Source of the DNA: an uncultured Paraprevotella sp.
Lineage (GTDB): Bacteria; Bacteroidota; Bacteroidia; Bacteroidales; Bacteroidaceae
Reading direction: 5' to 3'
Assembly (NCBI GenBank): GCA_944321525.1
Contig: CALULQ010000026.1
Location: 1 to 55,137, forward strand
Length of the DNA stretch: 55,137 nucleotides
Shown here: one piece after another, positions 1 to 8,778 of the stretch
Layout: each line of letters starts with the position of its first letter
Position numbering within the stretch: the stretch's first letter is position 1
The notes under the pieces: model-generated
What the model was told of the DNA's origin: nothing
Databases searched by the model: none
The model's input: the letters and a program-made list of their open reading frames with translations, nothing else
Position numbers and translations under genes: made by a program

Positions 1-68
1 ACAGAGAAGTTAAGCCCGCCCGCGCCGATGGTACTGCCCTGACAGGTGGGAGAGTAGGTCGCCGCCCT
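1..68 (+). rRNA. rrf: 5S ribosomal RNA, 3' part
   Basis: The first 68 bases match the 3' two thirds of a bacterial 5S rRNA: the conserved GAGAAGTTAAG region, then the GATGGTACTGCC arm and the closing GGTGGGAGAGTAGGTCGCCGCC. The 5' part lies outside the window, so this is the end of an rRNA operon read rightwards. It is followed by a strong terminator. The exact 3' end (67-69) is estimated. Confidence 0.93.
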
Positions 69-84
69 TTTTGATAAAATGGAG

Positions 85-129
85 AGTCTTCCTTCCCGTG
101 CTTTGTACACGGGGAGGAAGACTTTTTTA
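85..129 (+). terminator. rRNA operon terminator
   Basis: Sixteen-base-pair hairpin (85-100 with 108-123, one G-T pair, 7-nt loop) followed by six T residues at 124-129. It lies 17 nt past the 5S end and 13 nt before the next start codon. Confidence 0.93.
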
Positions 130-142
130 ATGAATGTGAGTT

Positions 143-1456
143 ATGAGTGGCATTGATATAAAAGAGATATTGTTGAACCTAGGGATAGAGCATCTGACGG
201 TCATGCAGCAAACTTTTATCGAGGAATCGAAGAAAGAACACGATATCGTATTGTTGTCGCCTACGGGTTCAGGAAAGACTCTGGCTTATTTGATTCCGTT
301 GGTCCTGGGCTTGTCGGAAGGTGGTGCGCTGGTTCTTGTTCCTTCGAGGGAATTGGCATTGCAGATAGAGCAGGTGTTCAAAGCCATGCGCACGGGAGTT
401 CCCGTGATGAGTTGTTATGGCGGAAGGCCCGCCATGGATGAGCATCGTGTGATGAAAGGTCTGAATCCCAGAGTGGTGATAGGTACTCCCGGCCGTATAA
501 ACGACCATTTGTCCAAGGGCAACTTGGAAGCTTCTGAAATCCGCACGTTGGTTATTGATGAGTTCGACAAATGTTTGGAGTTTGGATTCCAAGATGAGAT
601 GTCCCAAGTTATCGGACGACTTCCGTCTTTGTCGCGCCGTTATCTTTTGTCGGCTACTGATGCGCCGTCCATTCCGGACTTTGTGTCGAATAAGAATTTC
701 TTAAAGCTGAATTTTCTGAATGCCGATGCGCAGAAACGCGAGCAGTTGGACTTTCATGTCGTCAGGTCGGCCGAGAAAGACAAACTGGATACCTTGTTTC
801 GCTTGTTATGCCAACTTGGTGATGCGAAATCATTGATATTCGTAAACTACCGGGAAAGCGTAGAACGGGTGTATGGCTATTTGCACAAAAAAGGTGTGGC
901 CTGTGGGATGTTCCACGGCGGTATGGAGCAGAAGGACAGAGAGCGTGCTCTTTACAAATTTGCCAATGGCTCAAGCAATGTGTTTATTTCAACGGATTTG
1001 GCTTCAAGGGGCTTGGACATCTCCAGCATAGACAATGTCATTCATTATCATTTGCCACTGAATGAGGAAGCTTATATTCATAGAAACGGCAGAACCGCGC
1101 GTTGGGATGCCGAAGGCCATGTCTTTATTATATTAGGTCCTGAAGAGTGGTTGCCTGATTATGCACAGCAGCTTTCGACGGATTACGAACTGCAGGACAA
1201 ACCACCAGTTCCTTCTGCTCCCCAATGGGTGACGCTTTATATCGGCAAGGGGAAACGGGATAAGATAAACAAGGTGGACATCATGGGATTCCTGACCAAG
1301 GTCGGCGGCTTGGGGCGAGAAGATGTGGGCCGCATAGACGTAAAGGAGCATTATGCCTTCGTGGCCATCAGGCGCGGCATGTTGGACCGCACATTGTCTG
1401 CCGTGAAAGGGCAAAAGATAAAAGGCATCAAGACAATAGTGGAAAAGCTAAAGTAG
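143..1456 (+). CDS. dbpA: DEAD-box RNA helicase, DbpA type
   Basis: ATP-dependent RNA helicase of 437 aa, probably acting in large ribosomal subunit assembly. Helicase motifs are in order: motif I SPTGSGKT (39-46), PSRELA (67-72), GTPGR (114-118), motif II as DEFD instead of DEAD (139-142), SAT (170-172), STDLASRGLD (283-292) and HRNGRTAR (313-320). The last ~75 residues (LYIGKGKRDK... GKID/GRIDV... KIKG) match the DbpA RNA-binding domain, which in E. coli recognises hairpin 92 of 23S rRNA. The ATG is only 13 nt after the T-run of the rRNA terminator, and I see no TAnnTTTG box between, so it may depend on read-through from the rRNA operon. The DEFD variant is the only odd motif. The family is certain; the DbpA subgroup is likely. 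Confidence 0.88.
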   Translation: MSGIDIKEILLNLGIEHLTVMQQTFIEESKKEHDIVLLSPTGSGKTLAYLIPLVLGLSEGGALVLVPSRELALQIEQVFKAMRTGVPVMSCYGGRPAMDEHRVMKGLNPRVVIGTPGRINDHLSKGNLEASEIRTLVIDEFDKCLEFGFQDEMSQVIGRLPSLSRRYLLSATDAPSIPDFVSNKNFLKLNFLNADAQKREQLDFHVVRSAEKDKLDTLFRLLCQLGDAKSLIFVNYRESVERVYGYLHKKGVACGMFHGGMEQKDRERALYKFANGSSNVFISTDLASRGLDISSIDNVIHYHLPLNEEAYIHRNGRTARWDAEGHVFIILGPEEWLPDYAQQLSTDYELQDKPPVPSAPQWVTLYIGKGKRDKINKVDIMGFLTKVGGLGREDVGRIDVKEHYAFVAIRRGMLDRTLSAVKGQKIKGIKTIVEKLK

Positions 1457-1542
1457 TCTTACGAGATGTAAGCATAGCGCCGCGGTTTCATAAGATATGA
1501 TAGTAAAAATAGGGCAAAGGTGAAAAAATGTGGCAATAATCA

Positions 1543-1573
1543 TTGCTTTTATGGATTTTATTTCCTACTTTCG
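1543..1573 (+). promoter_or_regulatory. Promoter of the serC operon
   Basis: Candidate -7 box TACTTTCG (1566-1573, one mismatch to TAnnTTTG) with a -33-like TTGC at 1543-1546, spacing 19 nt. It lies about 55 nt before serC in an AT-rich gap. Confidence 0.55.
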
Positions 1574-1627
1574 CAGACGTTATGCGTAAAACAATGGATA
1601 TTTAATCTCATATTATAAAGAATAATT

Positions 1628-2692
1628 ATGAAGTACAATTTTAATGCAGGTCCATCCATGTTGCCGCGCGAGGTCATTGAGGCAACGGCTGCCGCATGCT
1701 TGGATTTTGAGGGAAGCGGTCTTTCCCTGATGGAAATCAGCCACAGGGCAAAGAACTTTCAGCCGGTCGTGGACAAGGCTGTAGAATTGGTTAAAGAATT
1801 GTTGGATTTGCCCGAAGGTTACGCCGTGGTGTTCTTGGCAGGAGGTGCCAGCACCGAATTCTGCCGTGTGCCTTATAACTTCTTGGAGAAGAAGGCCGCT
1901 TATTTGAATACGGGAACGTGGGCCAAAAAGGCCATGAAGGAAGCCAAGTTGTTCGGCGAGGTGGTAGAAGTCGCTTCTTCGGCCGACGATAATTACACTT
2001 ATATCCCTAAAGGATTCGACATTCCGGCCGATGCGGATTATCTGCATATCACGTCGAACAATACGATTTTCGGAACGGAAATGCGTTATGATTTAGATAG
2101 CCCTGTACCTTTGGTAGCAGACATGTCCTCCGACATTTTCTCTCGTCCGGTAGACGTAAGCAAATATAATTGCATCTATGCAGGAGCACAGAAGAATGTG
2201 TCGATGGCAGGTGTGAATATCGTGATATTGAAAGAAGCCGCATTAGGCAAGATGTCGCGCCAGATTCCGACGATGTTGGACTACACGACGCACGTCAAGA
2301 GCGGTTCGATGTTCAACACGCCGCCAGTTGTGCCTATTTACTGCGCCATGAAGAACTTGGAATGGATCAAGAAGAATGGTGGAGTAGAAGCCATGGACAA
2401 GCGGGCCAAGGAGCGTGCAGACATGCTGTATGCAGAGATTGACCGCAACAAATTGTTCCGCGGAACGGTGAAAGAAGAAGACCGTTCGTTGATGAACATC
2501 TGCTTCGTGATGAATGACGAATACAAGGAACTGGAAGCCGATTTCCTGCAGTTTGCAACAGACCGAGGCATGGTGGGCATCAAGGGCCATCGCAGCGTGG
2601 GCGGTTTCCGCGCCTCTTGCTACAATGCCCAAACCGTAGAAGGTGTGCAAGCCTTGATTCAGAGCATGAAGGATTTCGAAGCCCAGCACTAA
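1628..2692 (+). CDS. serC: Phosphoserine aminotransferase
   Basis: PLP-dependent class V aminotransferase of 354 aa (the family is about 360). It converts 3-phosphohydroxypyruvate and glutamate to phosphoserine, the second step of serine synthesis, and also acts in pyridoxal phosphate synthesis. Visible signatures: N-terminal FNAGPS (5-10), the phosphate/PLP loop GGAS (72-75) and the Schiff-base lysine in AGAQKN (Lys189). The start ATG follows an AT-rich leader downstream of the candidate promoter. serA follows after 75 nt and DUF1015 after that, all on the same strand, an arrangement common in Bacteroidales. Confidence 0.96.
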   Translation: MKYNFNAGPSMLPREVIEATAAACLDFEGSGLSLMEISHRAKNFQPVVDKAVELVKELLDLPEGYAVVFLAGGASTEFCRVPYNFLEKKAAYLNTGTWAKKAMKEAKLFGEVVEVASSADDNYTYIPKGFDIPADADYLHITSNNTIFGTEMRYDLDSPVPLVADMSSDIFSRPVDVSKYNCIYAGAQKNVSMAGVNIVILKEAALGKMSRQIPTMLDYTTHVKSGSMFNTPPVVPIYCAMKNLEWIKKNGGVEAMDKRAKERADMLYAEIDRNKLFRGTVKEEDRSLMNICFVMNDEYKELEADFLQFATDRGMVGIKGHRSVGGFRASCYNAQTVEGVQALIQSMKDFEAQH

Positions 2693-2767
2693 ACGAATTT
2701 TCATCCAGGTGCATCCGGCAGGGTGCACCTGCTTGCTTTATAAACACTTTTAAAACAGACAAAAACC

Positions 2768-3688
2768 ATGAAGAAGATATTAATCGCAACCGAGAAGCCA
2801 TTTGCCAAGATTGCAGTGGATGGCATCAAAGAAGTAGCCGCCGAAGCCGGTATTGAAGTGGCCATGTTGGAGAAATACACTGAAAAGTCGCAATTGTTGG
2901 AGGCCGTGGCCGATGCTGATGCCATGATTATCCGCAGCGACAAAGTGGATAACGAGGTGTTCGATGCGGCCAAGAACCTGAAGATTGTTGTGCGCGCCGG
3001 AGCCGGCTATGACAATGTAGACTTGGTTGCTGCCACTGCCCATGGCGTGGTGGTGATGAACACGCCGGGCCAGAACTCCAATGCCGTGGCTGAATTGGTA
3101 TTCGGAATGTTAATCTTTGCCGTGCGTAATTTCTATAACGGCAAGGCCGGAACGGAACTGAAGGGAAAGAAATTGGGTATCTTGGCATACGGTAATGTGG
3201 GCCGTCGCGTGGCGCATATCGCCAAAGGCTTTGATATGGATGTATATGCTTACGACGCTTATTGCCCGGCTTCAGCCATTGAGGCGGACGGCGTGAAGGC
3301 AGTGGCTTCGCAAGAGGAACTCTTTGAAACATGCGAAGTGGTGTCCTTGCACATCCCTGCCACAGCGGAAACCCGTCAGAGCATCAACTATGCTCTCGTG
3401 AACAAGATGCCGAAGGGCGGAGTGCTGGTGAATACGGCCCGCAAGGAAGTCATCAACGAACCGGAACTGCTGAAACTGATGGCAGAACGCTCTGATTTGA
3501 AGTACGTGACGGACATCATGCCCGAAGCCGATGCCGATTTCCGCGCATTCGAGGGCCGCTATTTCTCGACTCCCAAGAAGATGGGAGCACAGACTGCCGA
3601 AGCGAACATCAATGCCGGAGTGGCTGCAGCCCGGCAGATTGCAGCTTTCTTCAAGGACGGTTGCACGAAATTCCAAGTTAACAAGTAA
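2768..3688 (+). CDS. serA: D-3-phosphoglycerate dehydrogenase-like, short form
   Basis: NAD-dependent 2-hydroxyacid dehydrogenase of 306 aa without a C-terminal ACT domain. Its place after serC points to the first step of serine synthesis (3-phosphoglycerate to 3-phosphohydroxypyruvate). Seen: VRAGAGYDNVD (76-85), the nucleotide-binding loop AYGNVG (140-145; the usual first glycine of GxGxxG is Ala) and the substrate arginine in NTAR (Arg225). Odd: where the family has TPH-x-GA, with the catalytic histidine, this protein reads TPKKMGA, with Lys270 at the histidine position. Glu253 could be the partner acid. Operon context supports the SerA role despite this substitution. Confidence 0.88.
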   Translation: MKKILIATEKPFAKIAVDGIKEVAAEAGIEVAMLEKYTEKSQLLEAVADADAMIIRSDKVDNEVFDAAKNLKIVVRAGAGYDNVDLVAATAHGVVVMNTPGQNSNAVAELVFGMLIFAVRNFYNGKAGTELKGKKLGILAYGNVGRRVAHIAKGFDMDVYAYDAYCPASAIEADGVKAVASQEELFETCEVVSLHIPATAETRQSINYALVNKMPKGGVLVNTARKEVINEPELLKLMAERSDLKYVTDIMPEADADFRAFEGRYFSTPKKMGAQTAEANINAGVAAARQIAAFFKDGCTKFQVNK

Positions 3689-3701
3689 ATAGCGGACGAG
3701 T

Positions 3702-4949
3702 ATGGCATTGGTCAGACCTTTCAAGGGAATCCGCCCTCCTAAGGATTTGGTGGAAAAGGTGGAATGCCGCCCCTACGACGTGCTGAATTCTGAGGAAGCG
3801 CGTAGTGAAGCGGACGGCAATGAAATGTCGCTTTACCACATCATCCGTCCGGAAATAGATTTTCCGAAGGGCACGGACGAGCACGATCCGCGCGTTTATG
3901 AAAAAGCGGCAGAGAACTTCGCCCGTTTCCAAGCCAACGGATGGTTGCTGGAAGACAAGAAGCCAATGTATTACTTGTATGCCCAAACCATGAACGGGCG
4001 AACCCAACACGGCATTGTGCTGGGCGCTTCGGTAAATGACTATCTCTCCGGGGCCATCAAGAAGCATGAGCTGACGCGGCAAGACAAGGAAGAAGACCGC
4101 ATGAAGCATGTGCGTGTCACGGATGCGAACATAGAGCCGGTTTTTCTGGCCTATCCGGACAACGACGTGCTGGCAGGCATCATTGGGAAATATGCCGCAC
4201 AAGAGCCTGTATATGATTTCATCGCACCGATTGACGGTTTCAGGCACCGTTTCTGGCTCATCGGAGACGACGAAGACATAGCCACCATTACAAACGAGTT
4301 TGCCGCGATTCCGTCTCTGTATATAGCTGACGGGCACCATCGTACGGCAGCCGCAGCTTTGGTGGGGCAGGAGAAGGCCCGCAAGGACGGGAATGCCCAT
4401 CCCGAGGCGGAATACAACTTCTTCATGGCGGTCTGTTTCCCGGCCAGCGAACTGACCATCTTGGATTACAACCGCGTGGTGAAGGATTTGGGACGCTATA
4501 CGACGACGGACTTTCTGGCAGCTCTGGAAGAAGATTTCGAAGTGACGTGCATGGGACATGAGGCATACAAGCCACAGCAACCGCACGAGTTTTCGCTCTA
4601 TCTGGAAGAGTGCTGGTATCGTTTACGGACGCTTCCCGGGCGCTTCGACGAGAACGACCCGGTGGATGTCCTCGACGTGAGCATCAGCAGCAGATTAATC
4701 TTAGACAAGCTGTTGGACATAAGAGACCTGCGGCGTGACAAACGGATTGACTTCGTGGGCGGCTTGCGCGGACTGGGCGAACTGAAGCGCCGGTGCGACA
4801 GCGGCGAAATGAAGATGGCCCTTGCGCTCTATCCGGTGTCGATGCAGCAAATCATGGACATTGCAGACAGCGGGAAAATCATGCCGCCAAAGGCCACATG
4901 GTTTGAGCCCAAGTTGCGCAGCGGACTGGTCATCCATAAGCTTTCGTAA
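3702..4949 (+). CDS. DUF1015 family protein
   Basis: Cytosolic protein of 415 aa matching the DUF1015 family, begun 13 nt after serA and so co-transcribed with it. Typical family features: start region VRPFKGIRPPKDL, the NSEEAR and IRPEIDFP segments, and the motif IADGHHRTAAA (around residues 207-217), which resembles an active-site histidine cluster. No signal peptide or membrane segment is visible. Its biochemical role is not established; constant association with serC-serA suggests a link to serine or phosphohydroxypyruvate metabolism, which is inference. Confidence 0.88.
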   Translation: MALVRPFKGIRPPKDLVEKVECRPYDVLNSEEARSEADGNEMSLYHIIRPEIDFPKGTDEHDPRVYEKAAENFARFQANGWLLEDKKPMYYLYAQTMNGRTQHGIVLGASVNDYLSGAIKKHELTRQDKEEDRMKHVRVTDANIEPVFLAYPDNDVLAGIIGKYAAQEPVYDFIAPIDGFRHRFWLIGDDEDIATITNEFAAIPSLYIADGHHRTAAAALVGQEKARKDGNAHPEAEYNFFMAVCFPASELTILDYNRVVKDLGRYTTTDFLAALEEDFEVTCMGHEAYKPQQPHEFSLYLEECWYRLRTLPGRFDENDPVDVLDVSISSRLILDKLLDIRDLRRDKRIDFVGGLRGLGELKRRCDSGEMKMALALYPVSMQQIMDIADSGKIMPPKATWFEPKLRSGLVIHKLS

Positions 4950-4971
4950 GGAATAGGAGACATAACTTTGC

Positions 4972-5013
4972 AACTCCGGTTGCCGGAATCGTCCGACAGC
5001 CGGAGTTTTTTTA
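4972..5013 (+). terminator. Terminator after the serC operon
   Basis: Inverted repeat AACTCCGG (4972-4979) with CCGGAGTT (5000-5007), followed by a T-run to 5012. It lies 22 nt past the DUF1015 stop and 13 nt before the next start. A TAACTTTG sequence at 4963-4970 touches its left arm (see findings). Confidence 0.8.
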
Positions 5014-5025
5014 ATATGATTAGGA

Positions 5026-5631
5026 ATGGAAGCAAGCGACGTATATAGAACGATTGAGGGGTCGGCCGAAGGGGAATACAGCGAGAAGCGGAGCAAGTTT
5101 CTGGCTTTCGCCCATCCCGTGCGCACGGTGGAAGAGGTGAAGCAGTGGGTGGAGCATTATCAAAAGGAGTACTACGACGCCCGCCATTGCTGCTATGCCT
5201 ACATGTTGGGGCCGGAGCGGAAGGAGTTCCGCGCGAACGACAACGGAGAGCCTTCCGGAACGGCCGGCAAACCCATCCTCGGGCAAATTAATTCCCACGA
5301 ACTTACGGACGTACTGATTGTTGTCGTCCGTTACTTCGGAGGCATCAAGTTGGGGACGAGCGGGCTGATACAAGCCTACAAGGCCGCGGCGCAGGAAGCA
5401 ATATCCGCCGCGACGGTCGTGGAGCGGACTGTAGACGAGGAAGTCACTTTCTTGTTTGAATATCCCTTCATGAATTCCGTGATGCGTATCGTGAAAGAGG
5501 AGGGACCGGTCATCGTCAGCCAAGGATATGAACAAGACTGCAGCATGACGCTGCGCATCCGGAAGGGGAGCATGCCTCGCCTCAAGGCACGGCTCGAAAA
5601 AGTGGAGACGTTGCGGTTTGCGGAAGAATAA
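5026..5631 (+). CDS. yigZ: YigZ/IMPACT family protein
   Basis: Cytosolic 201-aa protein of the YigZ (bacterial IMPACT, UPF0029) family. The N-terminal domain has the typical segments KRSKFLAFAHPV, DARHCCYAY, NDNGEPSGTAGKPIL and VVVRYFGGIKLGT; the second half is the smaller ferredoxin-like DUF1949-type domain. The family is linked to translation-related or nucleotide-related roles in other bacteria, but its function is not settled. It lies between two terminators, so it is probably transcribed alone, converging with the secreted protein on the other strand. Confidence 0.9.
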   Translation: MEASDVYRTIEGSAEGEYSEKRSKFLAFAHPVRTVEEVKQWVEHYQKEYYDARHCCYAYMLGPERKEFRANDNGEPSGTAGKPILGQINSHELTDVLIVVVRYFGGIKLGTSGLIQAYKAAAQEAISAATVVERTVDEEVTFLFEYPFMNSVMRIVKEEGPVIVSQGYEQDCSMTLRIRKGSMPRLKARLEKVETLRFAEE

Positions 5632-5634
5632 GAG

Positions 5635-5688
5635 GAAGCCGCGGCATTTGCCCGTACACAATGGGGGCATGCCACGGCTTCTTTCATT
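5635..5688. terminator. Bidirectional terminator between convergent genes
   Basis: Imperfect inverted repeat 5635-5647 with 5669-5681 (GAAGCCG...CGGCTTC core, one mismatch) in the 59-nt gap between two convergent genes. The T tract is weak on the plus strand (TTCTTTCATTCTT). Confidence 0.6.
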
Positions 5689-5690
5689 CT

Positions 5691-6548
5691 TCAGGGTTCG
5701 TATCTGAACCATTCCATCATGTTGGCCTTGTCCTTTGCCGGCCGCTTGATGGTGTAGGTATCGCCGCAACCGTTGATGCGGATGACATCCGGCGTGTGGT
5801 CGATGTAGGACCAATAAATTTCTCCTTGTTCTCCGAAGAAACAGCAGTCTGGCCGGAACTTCGTGCGGTCGATGTCCGGCAGGTGTGTCAGGAACTCCAG
5901 ATGGTTTTCGAAAGCCTTGTTGCTGCGTTCCCCCGTGTGCGGGTTCTTCATCATCCGTATGTTCTGCACGAAAAGGCTCCCCTCGTTGCATTGGAGCAGT
6001 GCGGCCGCACGCAGGTACACCATACCTTTATAGATGCCAAAGAGAAACGAATTCCGGTTCGTCCCGATGGTGACGAACACCTCGTCGCCGCCGTTTTCCA
6101 TATACGTCCCGAGTTGCCACTCTTGCAGCCGGGCCCCGATTTGGTCGCGGTTTTCTGCGGTCGGCATGTCGTAAGGAGCTACGGTTTCAATCGCTTCCAC
6201 TTTCTTGAATGTTTCCTCATTGACAATGAGGTCGTCACCCCGCTTCGCCACTTCCAAGGGAGCATGCCGGTCAATGAGGATGGTGTCCGTGGAAAAGCGG
6301 ACAGCCACATCGACCCCGCGCGAAGGCACTTTCAGCACGGCTATTCCTGTCCGGGCGGAATCTTCCCGCGAGAAATACATCAGGACGGAGTCTGTCATCA
6401 CGATTTCGCTTTTCTGCGAAGCCCATACGCCACGAAGTGTGGGATTGGGAGCAAACGGCGTTGCCGCTTCCGCCGCCAAAGCGGCCAAGCCCATCACGCT
6501 TCCGGTCACCCAACGGGATATTTTTTTCATTTTGGATACCTTTTTCAT
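5691..6548 (-). CDS. Secreted protein of unknown function
   Basis: I do not recognise this protein (285 aa from the start chosen here). It has a signal peptide: a lysine-rich start (MKKVSKMKKISR), a hydrophobic stretch VTGSVMGLAALA and a likely cleavage site near AEA-AT. The mature part is soluble with no membrane segment; it begins TPFAPNPTLRGVW and is rich in short beta-like segments. Two cysteines adjoin (DCCFFG). The frame stays open for 36 codons upstream, but those residues do not look like a signal peptide, so ATG at 6548 (or 6530) is preferred. It is a single gene, convergent with yigZ and downstream of nadE on the same strand, with 142 nt between. Confidence 0.7.
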   Translation of the reverse strand: MKKVSKMKKISRWVTGSVMGLAALAAEAATPFAPNPTLRGVWASQKSEIVMTDSVLMYFSREDSARTGIAVLKVPSRGVDVAVRFSTDTILIDRHAPLEVAKRGDDLIVNEETFKKVEAIETVAPYDMPTAENRDQIGARLQEWQLGTYMENGGDEVFVTIGTNRNSFLFGIYKGMVYLRAAALLQCNEGSLFVQNIRMMKNPHTGERSNKAFENHLEFLTHLPDIDRTKFRPDCCFFGEQGEIYWSYIDHTPDVIRINGCGDTYTIKRPAKDKANMMEWFRYEP

Positions 6549-6690
6549 CTTGTGTTTCGAACCTTTTATGGCTCTCTGTTGTCTATACGGACAAACAGTC
6601 ATGTTGTGACAAGGTATCGCACACAAATGTTCCTCTTTAACATTCCGTCCGGCCATCCCAATAGTCCGGACGGAATGTTTTGGGGCTTCA

Positions 6691-8625
6691 TCACGCCATC
6701 AGATGGTTGCACTCCTCAATCCATGCGGTGGCCGATGCGTCGCTGGGCATGCGCCAATCGCCGCGCGGGCTCAGGCTGCAGCTACCCACCTTTGGCCCGT
6801 CGGGCAGACACGAGCGCTTGAACTGTTGCGAGAAGAAACGCCGGAAAAAGGTTGTGATCCACTTCTTTATAACCTCGTCTGTGTATTTCCCGTCGAAGGC
6901 ATGTTGAGCCAGATAGAAAATCTTGGAGGGGCGGAAACCGAAGCGCAGGGTATAATATAGGAAGAAGTCGTGCAGTTCGTATGGCCCTACCAAGTCTTCC
7001 GTCTTTTGGCTGATGTCGCCGTTTTCGTCGGCCGGAATCAGTTCGGGACTGATGGGCGTGTCCACGATGTCCAGCAGCGTGGCCTGCGACGTTTCGTCGA
7101 TAATGCTTTCGGCCACCCACTTCACCAGGTGTTTCACCAATGTTTTGGGAATGGAGACGTTCACGCCATACATGCTCATGTGGTCGCCGTTGTACGTGGC
7201 CCATCCCAGTGCCAGTTCCGACAAGTCGCCCGTTCCGATGACCAGTCCGCCCACTTGGTTGGCCACGTCCATCAGAATCTGCGTCCGCTCGCGCGCCTGG
7301 CTGTTCTCGTATGTCACGTCATGCTTTTCCTCGCTTGCGCCGATGTCCTCAAAGTGTTGCAGGCAAGCCTTCTTGATGCTGATTTCGCGTATGGTGATGC
7401 CCAGGCTTTTCATCAGTTCCACGGCGTTGCGATAGGTGCGTCCCGTGGTGCCGAAGCCGGGCATGGTGATGCCCACGATGCCTTTGCGCGGCAATCCGAG
7501 TTTGTCGAAGGTCTTGGCGCATACCAGCAGGGCGAGGGTGGAGTCCAGTCCGCCCGACACGCCGACCACCACCGTCTGGCACTGGGTGTGCACGAGCCTT
7601 TTGGCCAGCCCTTCAATCTGTATGGCAAAGATTTCTTCGCATCTCTCGTCCAGTGTGCGACCGGCAGGCACGAAAGGCGTGGGCGATATTCTGCGGCTGA
7701 TGTCGAAGCTCTTGGTGGTGAACAGTTCCGTGTCGATTTGCTGGGCGCAGCCATTCACCCGGGCCACGGCGGCCCCGAATGTCGTGTTGGTCCGCCGTTC
7801 CGCACGCAGCCGTTCCACGTCTATTTCGCTGATCACCAGCTGTTCCTTGAACGAGAAGCGCTCGTTTTCCTCCAGCAGGTGGCCGTCTTCGAACATCAGC
7901 GCCTTGCCGGCGAAGACCAGATCCTGCGTGCTTTCACCGAATCCGGCTCCGGCAAACACGTAGCCGCAAAGGCAGCGCGCGCTTTGTTGGGCCAGCAACG
8001 ATTTCAAGTAGTCGTGTTTGCCCACCCCCTCGTTGTCTGCGCTCAGGTTGAAGATGATTTCCGCCCCTTTCAGGGTCAGCTCCGAACTGGGCGGGATGGG
8101 CGCCCACACGTCCTCGCAGATTTCCACGCCGAAGCGGCAGGAGGGAGTGTTGAACACCAGGTTGCGGCTCAGCGGCACTTGCTGCCCGCAAATCAGCACG
8201 GTGGTGTCGCCGTGCGTGTCGCCGGACGCGAACCAGCGCTGTTCGTAGAATTCCTTGTAATTGGGCAAGTAGGTTTTGGGAACGACGCCCAGAATCTTGC
8301 CCTTCTGTATGACGGCGGCACAATTCAGCAGCGTGCCGTGGTAAGTCACGGGAAGGCCGATGATGGAAATGATGTCCAGCGAGCGCGTGAAGTCGAGGAT
8401 GCTTATCAGGCTCATTTCCGCGTCGTCGAGCAGCAGTTGCTGGGAAAACAGGTCGCCGCACGTGTAAGCCGTGACGCACAGCTCCGGGAAACAAATGATT
8501 TCCGCTCCTTTTCCTTCTGCCTGGATAATCAGGCTTTCAATTTGTTGCGCGTTGTTTTTGCAATCCCCGACTTTTACACAGGGGATAGCCGCCGCAACTC
8601 TTACAAATCCGTAGTTCATGTCCAA
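6691..8625 (-). CDS. nadE: Glutamine-dependent NAD+ synthetase
   Basis: Two-domain enzyme of 644 aa that amidates nicotinic acid adenine dinucleotide to NAD+, using ammonia from glutamine. The N-terminal nitrilase-like glutaminase (about 1-280) shows the Glu-Lys-Cys triad in CFPELCVT, KTYLPNY and GVEICEDVW. The C-terminal synthetase carries the ATP pyrophosphatase loop SGGLDSTLALL and GTGDLSELALGW. Length fits the long eukaryote/Bacteroidetes-type NadE. The start could be the first Met or the Met two codons later (MNYGF). It is divergent from the Fur gene, each with its own promoter. Confidence 0.97.
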   Translation of the reverse strand: MDMNYGFVRVAAAIPCVKVGDCKNNAQQIESLIIQAEGKGAEIICFPELCVTAYTCGDLFSQQLLLDDAEMSLISILDFTRSLDIISIIGLPVTYHGTLLNCAAVIQKGKILGVVPKTYLPNYKEFYEQRWFASGDTHGDTTVLICGQQVPLSRNLVFNTPSCRFGVEICEDVWAPIPPSSELTLKGAEIIFNLSADNEGVGKHDYLKSLLAQQSARCLCGYVFAGAGFGESTQDLVFAGKALMFEDGHLLEENERFSFKEQLVISEIDVERLRAERRTNTTFGAAVARVNGCAQQIDTELFTTKSFDISRRISPTPFVPAGRTLDERCEEIFAIQIEGLAKRLVHTQCQTVVVGVSGGLDSTLALLVCAKTFDKLGLPRKGIVGITMPGFGTTGRTYRNAVELMKSLGITIREISIKKACLQHFEDIGASEEKHDVTYENSQARERTQILMDVANQVGGLVIGTGDLSELALGWATYNGDHMSMYGVNVSIPKTLVKHLVKWVAESIIDETSQATLLDIVDTPISPELIPADENGDISQKTEDLVGPYELHDFFLYYTLRFGFRPSKIFYLAQHAFDGKYTDEVIKKWITTFFRRFFSQQFKRSCLPDGPKVGSCSLSPRGDWRMPSDASATAWIEECNHLMA

Positions 8626-8646
8626 TGTTTGCTTGGTTTACGCTCG

Positions 8647-8654
8647 CAAAGATA
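8647..8654 (-). promoter_or_regulatory. -7 box of nadE
   Basis: TATCTTTG on the minus strand, 21 nt before the nadE start codon. A possible -33 TTTG lies at 8677-8680, a slightly long spacing of 22 nt. Confidence 0.6.
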
Positions 8655-8715
8655 ATACAAAGGTTATCAATAAAAGCAAAAAAAGGCTGTTATTTATCAA
8701 AAAAGCTGCCGGGCG

Positions 8716-8747
8716 TTTGGCGGTGAACAGAACTTGCGCTATATTTG
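8716..8747 (+). promoter_or_regulatory. Promoter of the Fur-family gene
   Basis: Perfect Bacteroidetes promoter: TTTG (8716-8719), 20-nt spacer, TATATTTG (8740-8747). Transcription should start near 8752, which excludes upstream in-frame starts and fixes the start codon at 8779. Confidence 0.85.
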
Positions 8748-8778
8748 CATTGTAAACAATACAAATTTATACTGGACG

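Noticed and set aside
139..560. DEFD instead of DEAD in the helicase taken as a sign of decay.
   Set aside because: All other helicase motifs and the C-terminal RNA-binding domain are intact; single changes in motif II occur in working helicases.
6970..8655. Long plus-strand open frame (561 codons) opposite nadE.
   Set aside because: Antisense shadow of a clearly conserved gene; the predicted protein is rich in His, Val and Gln with no family features.
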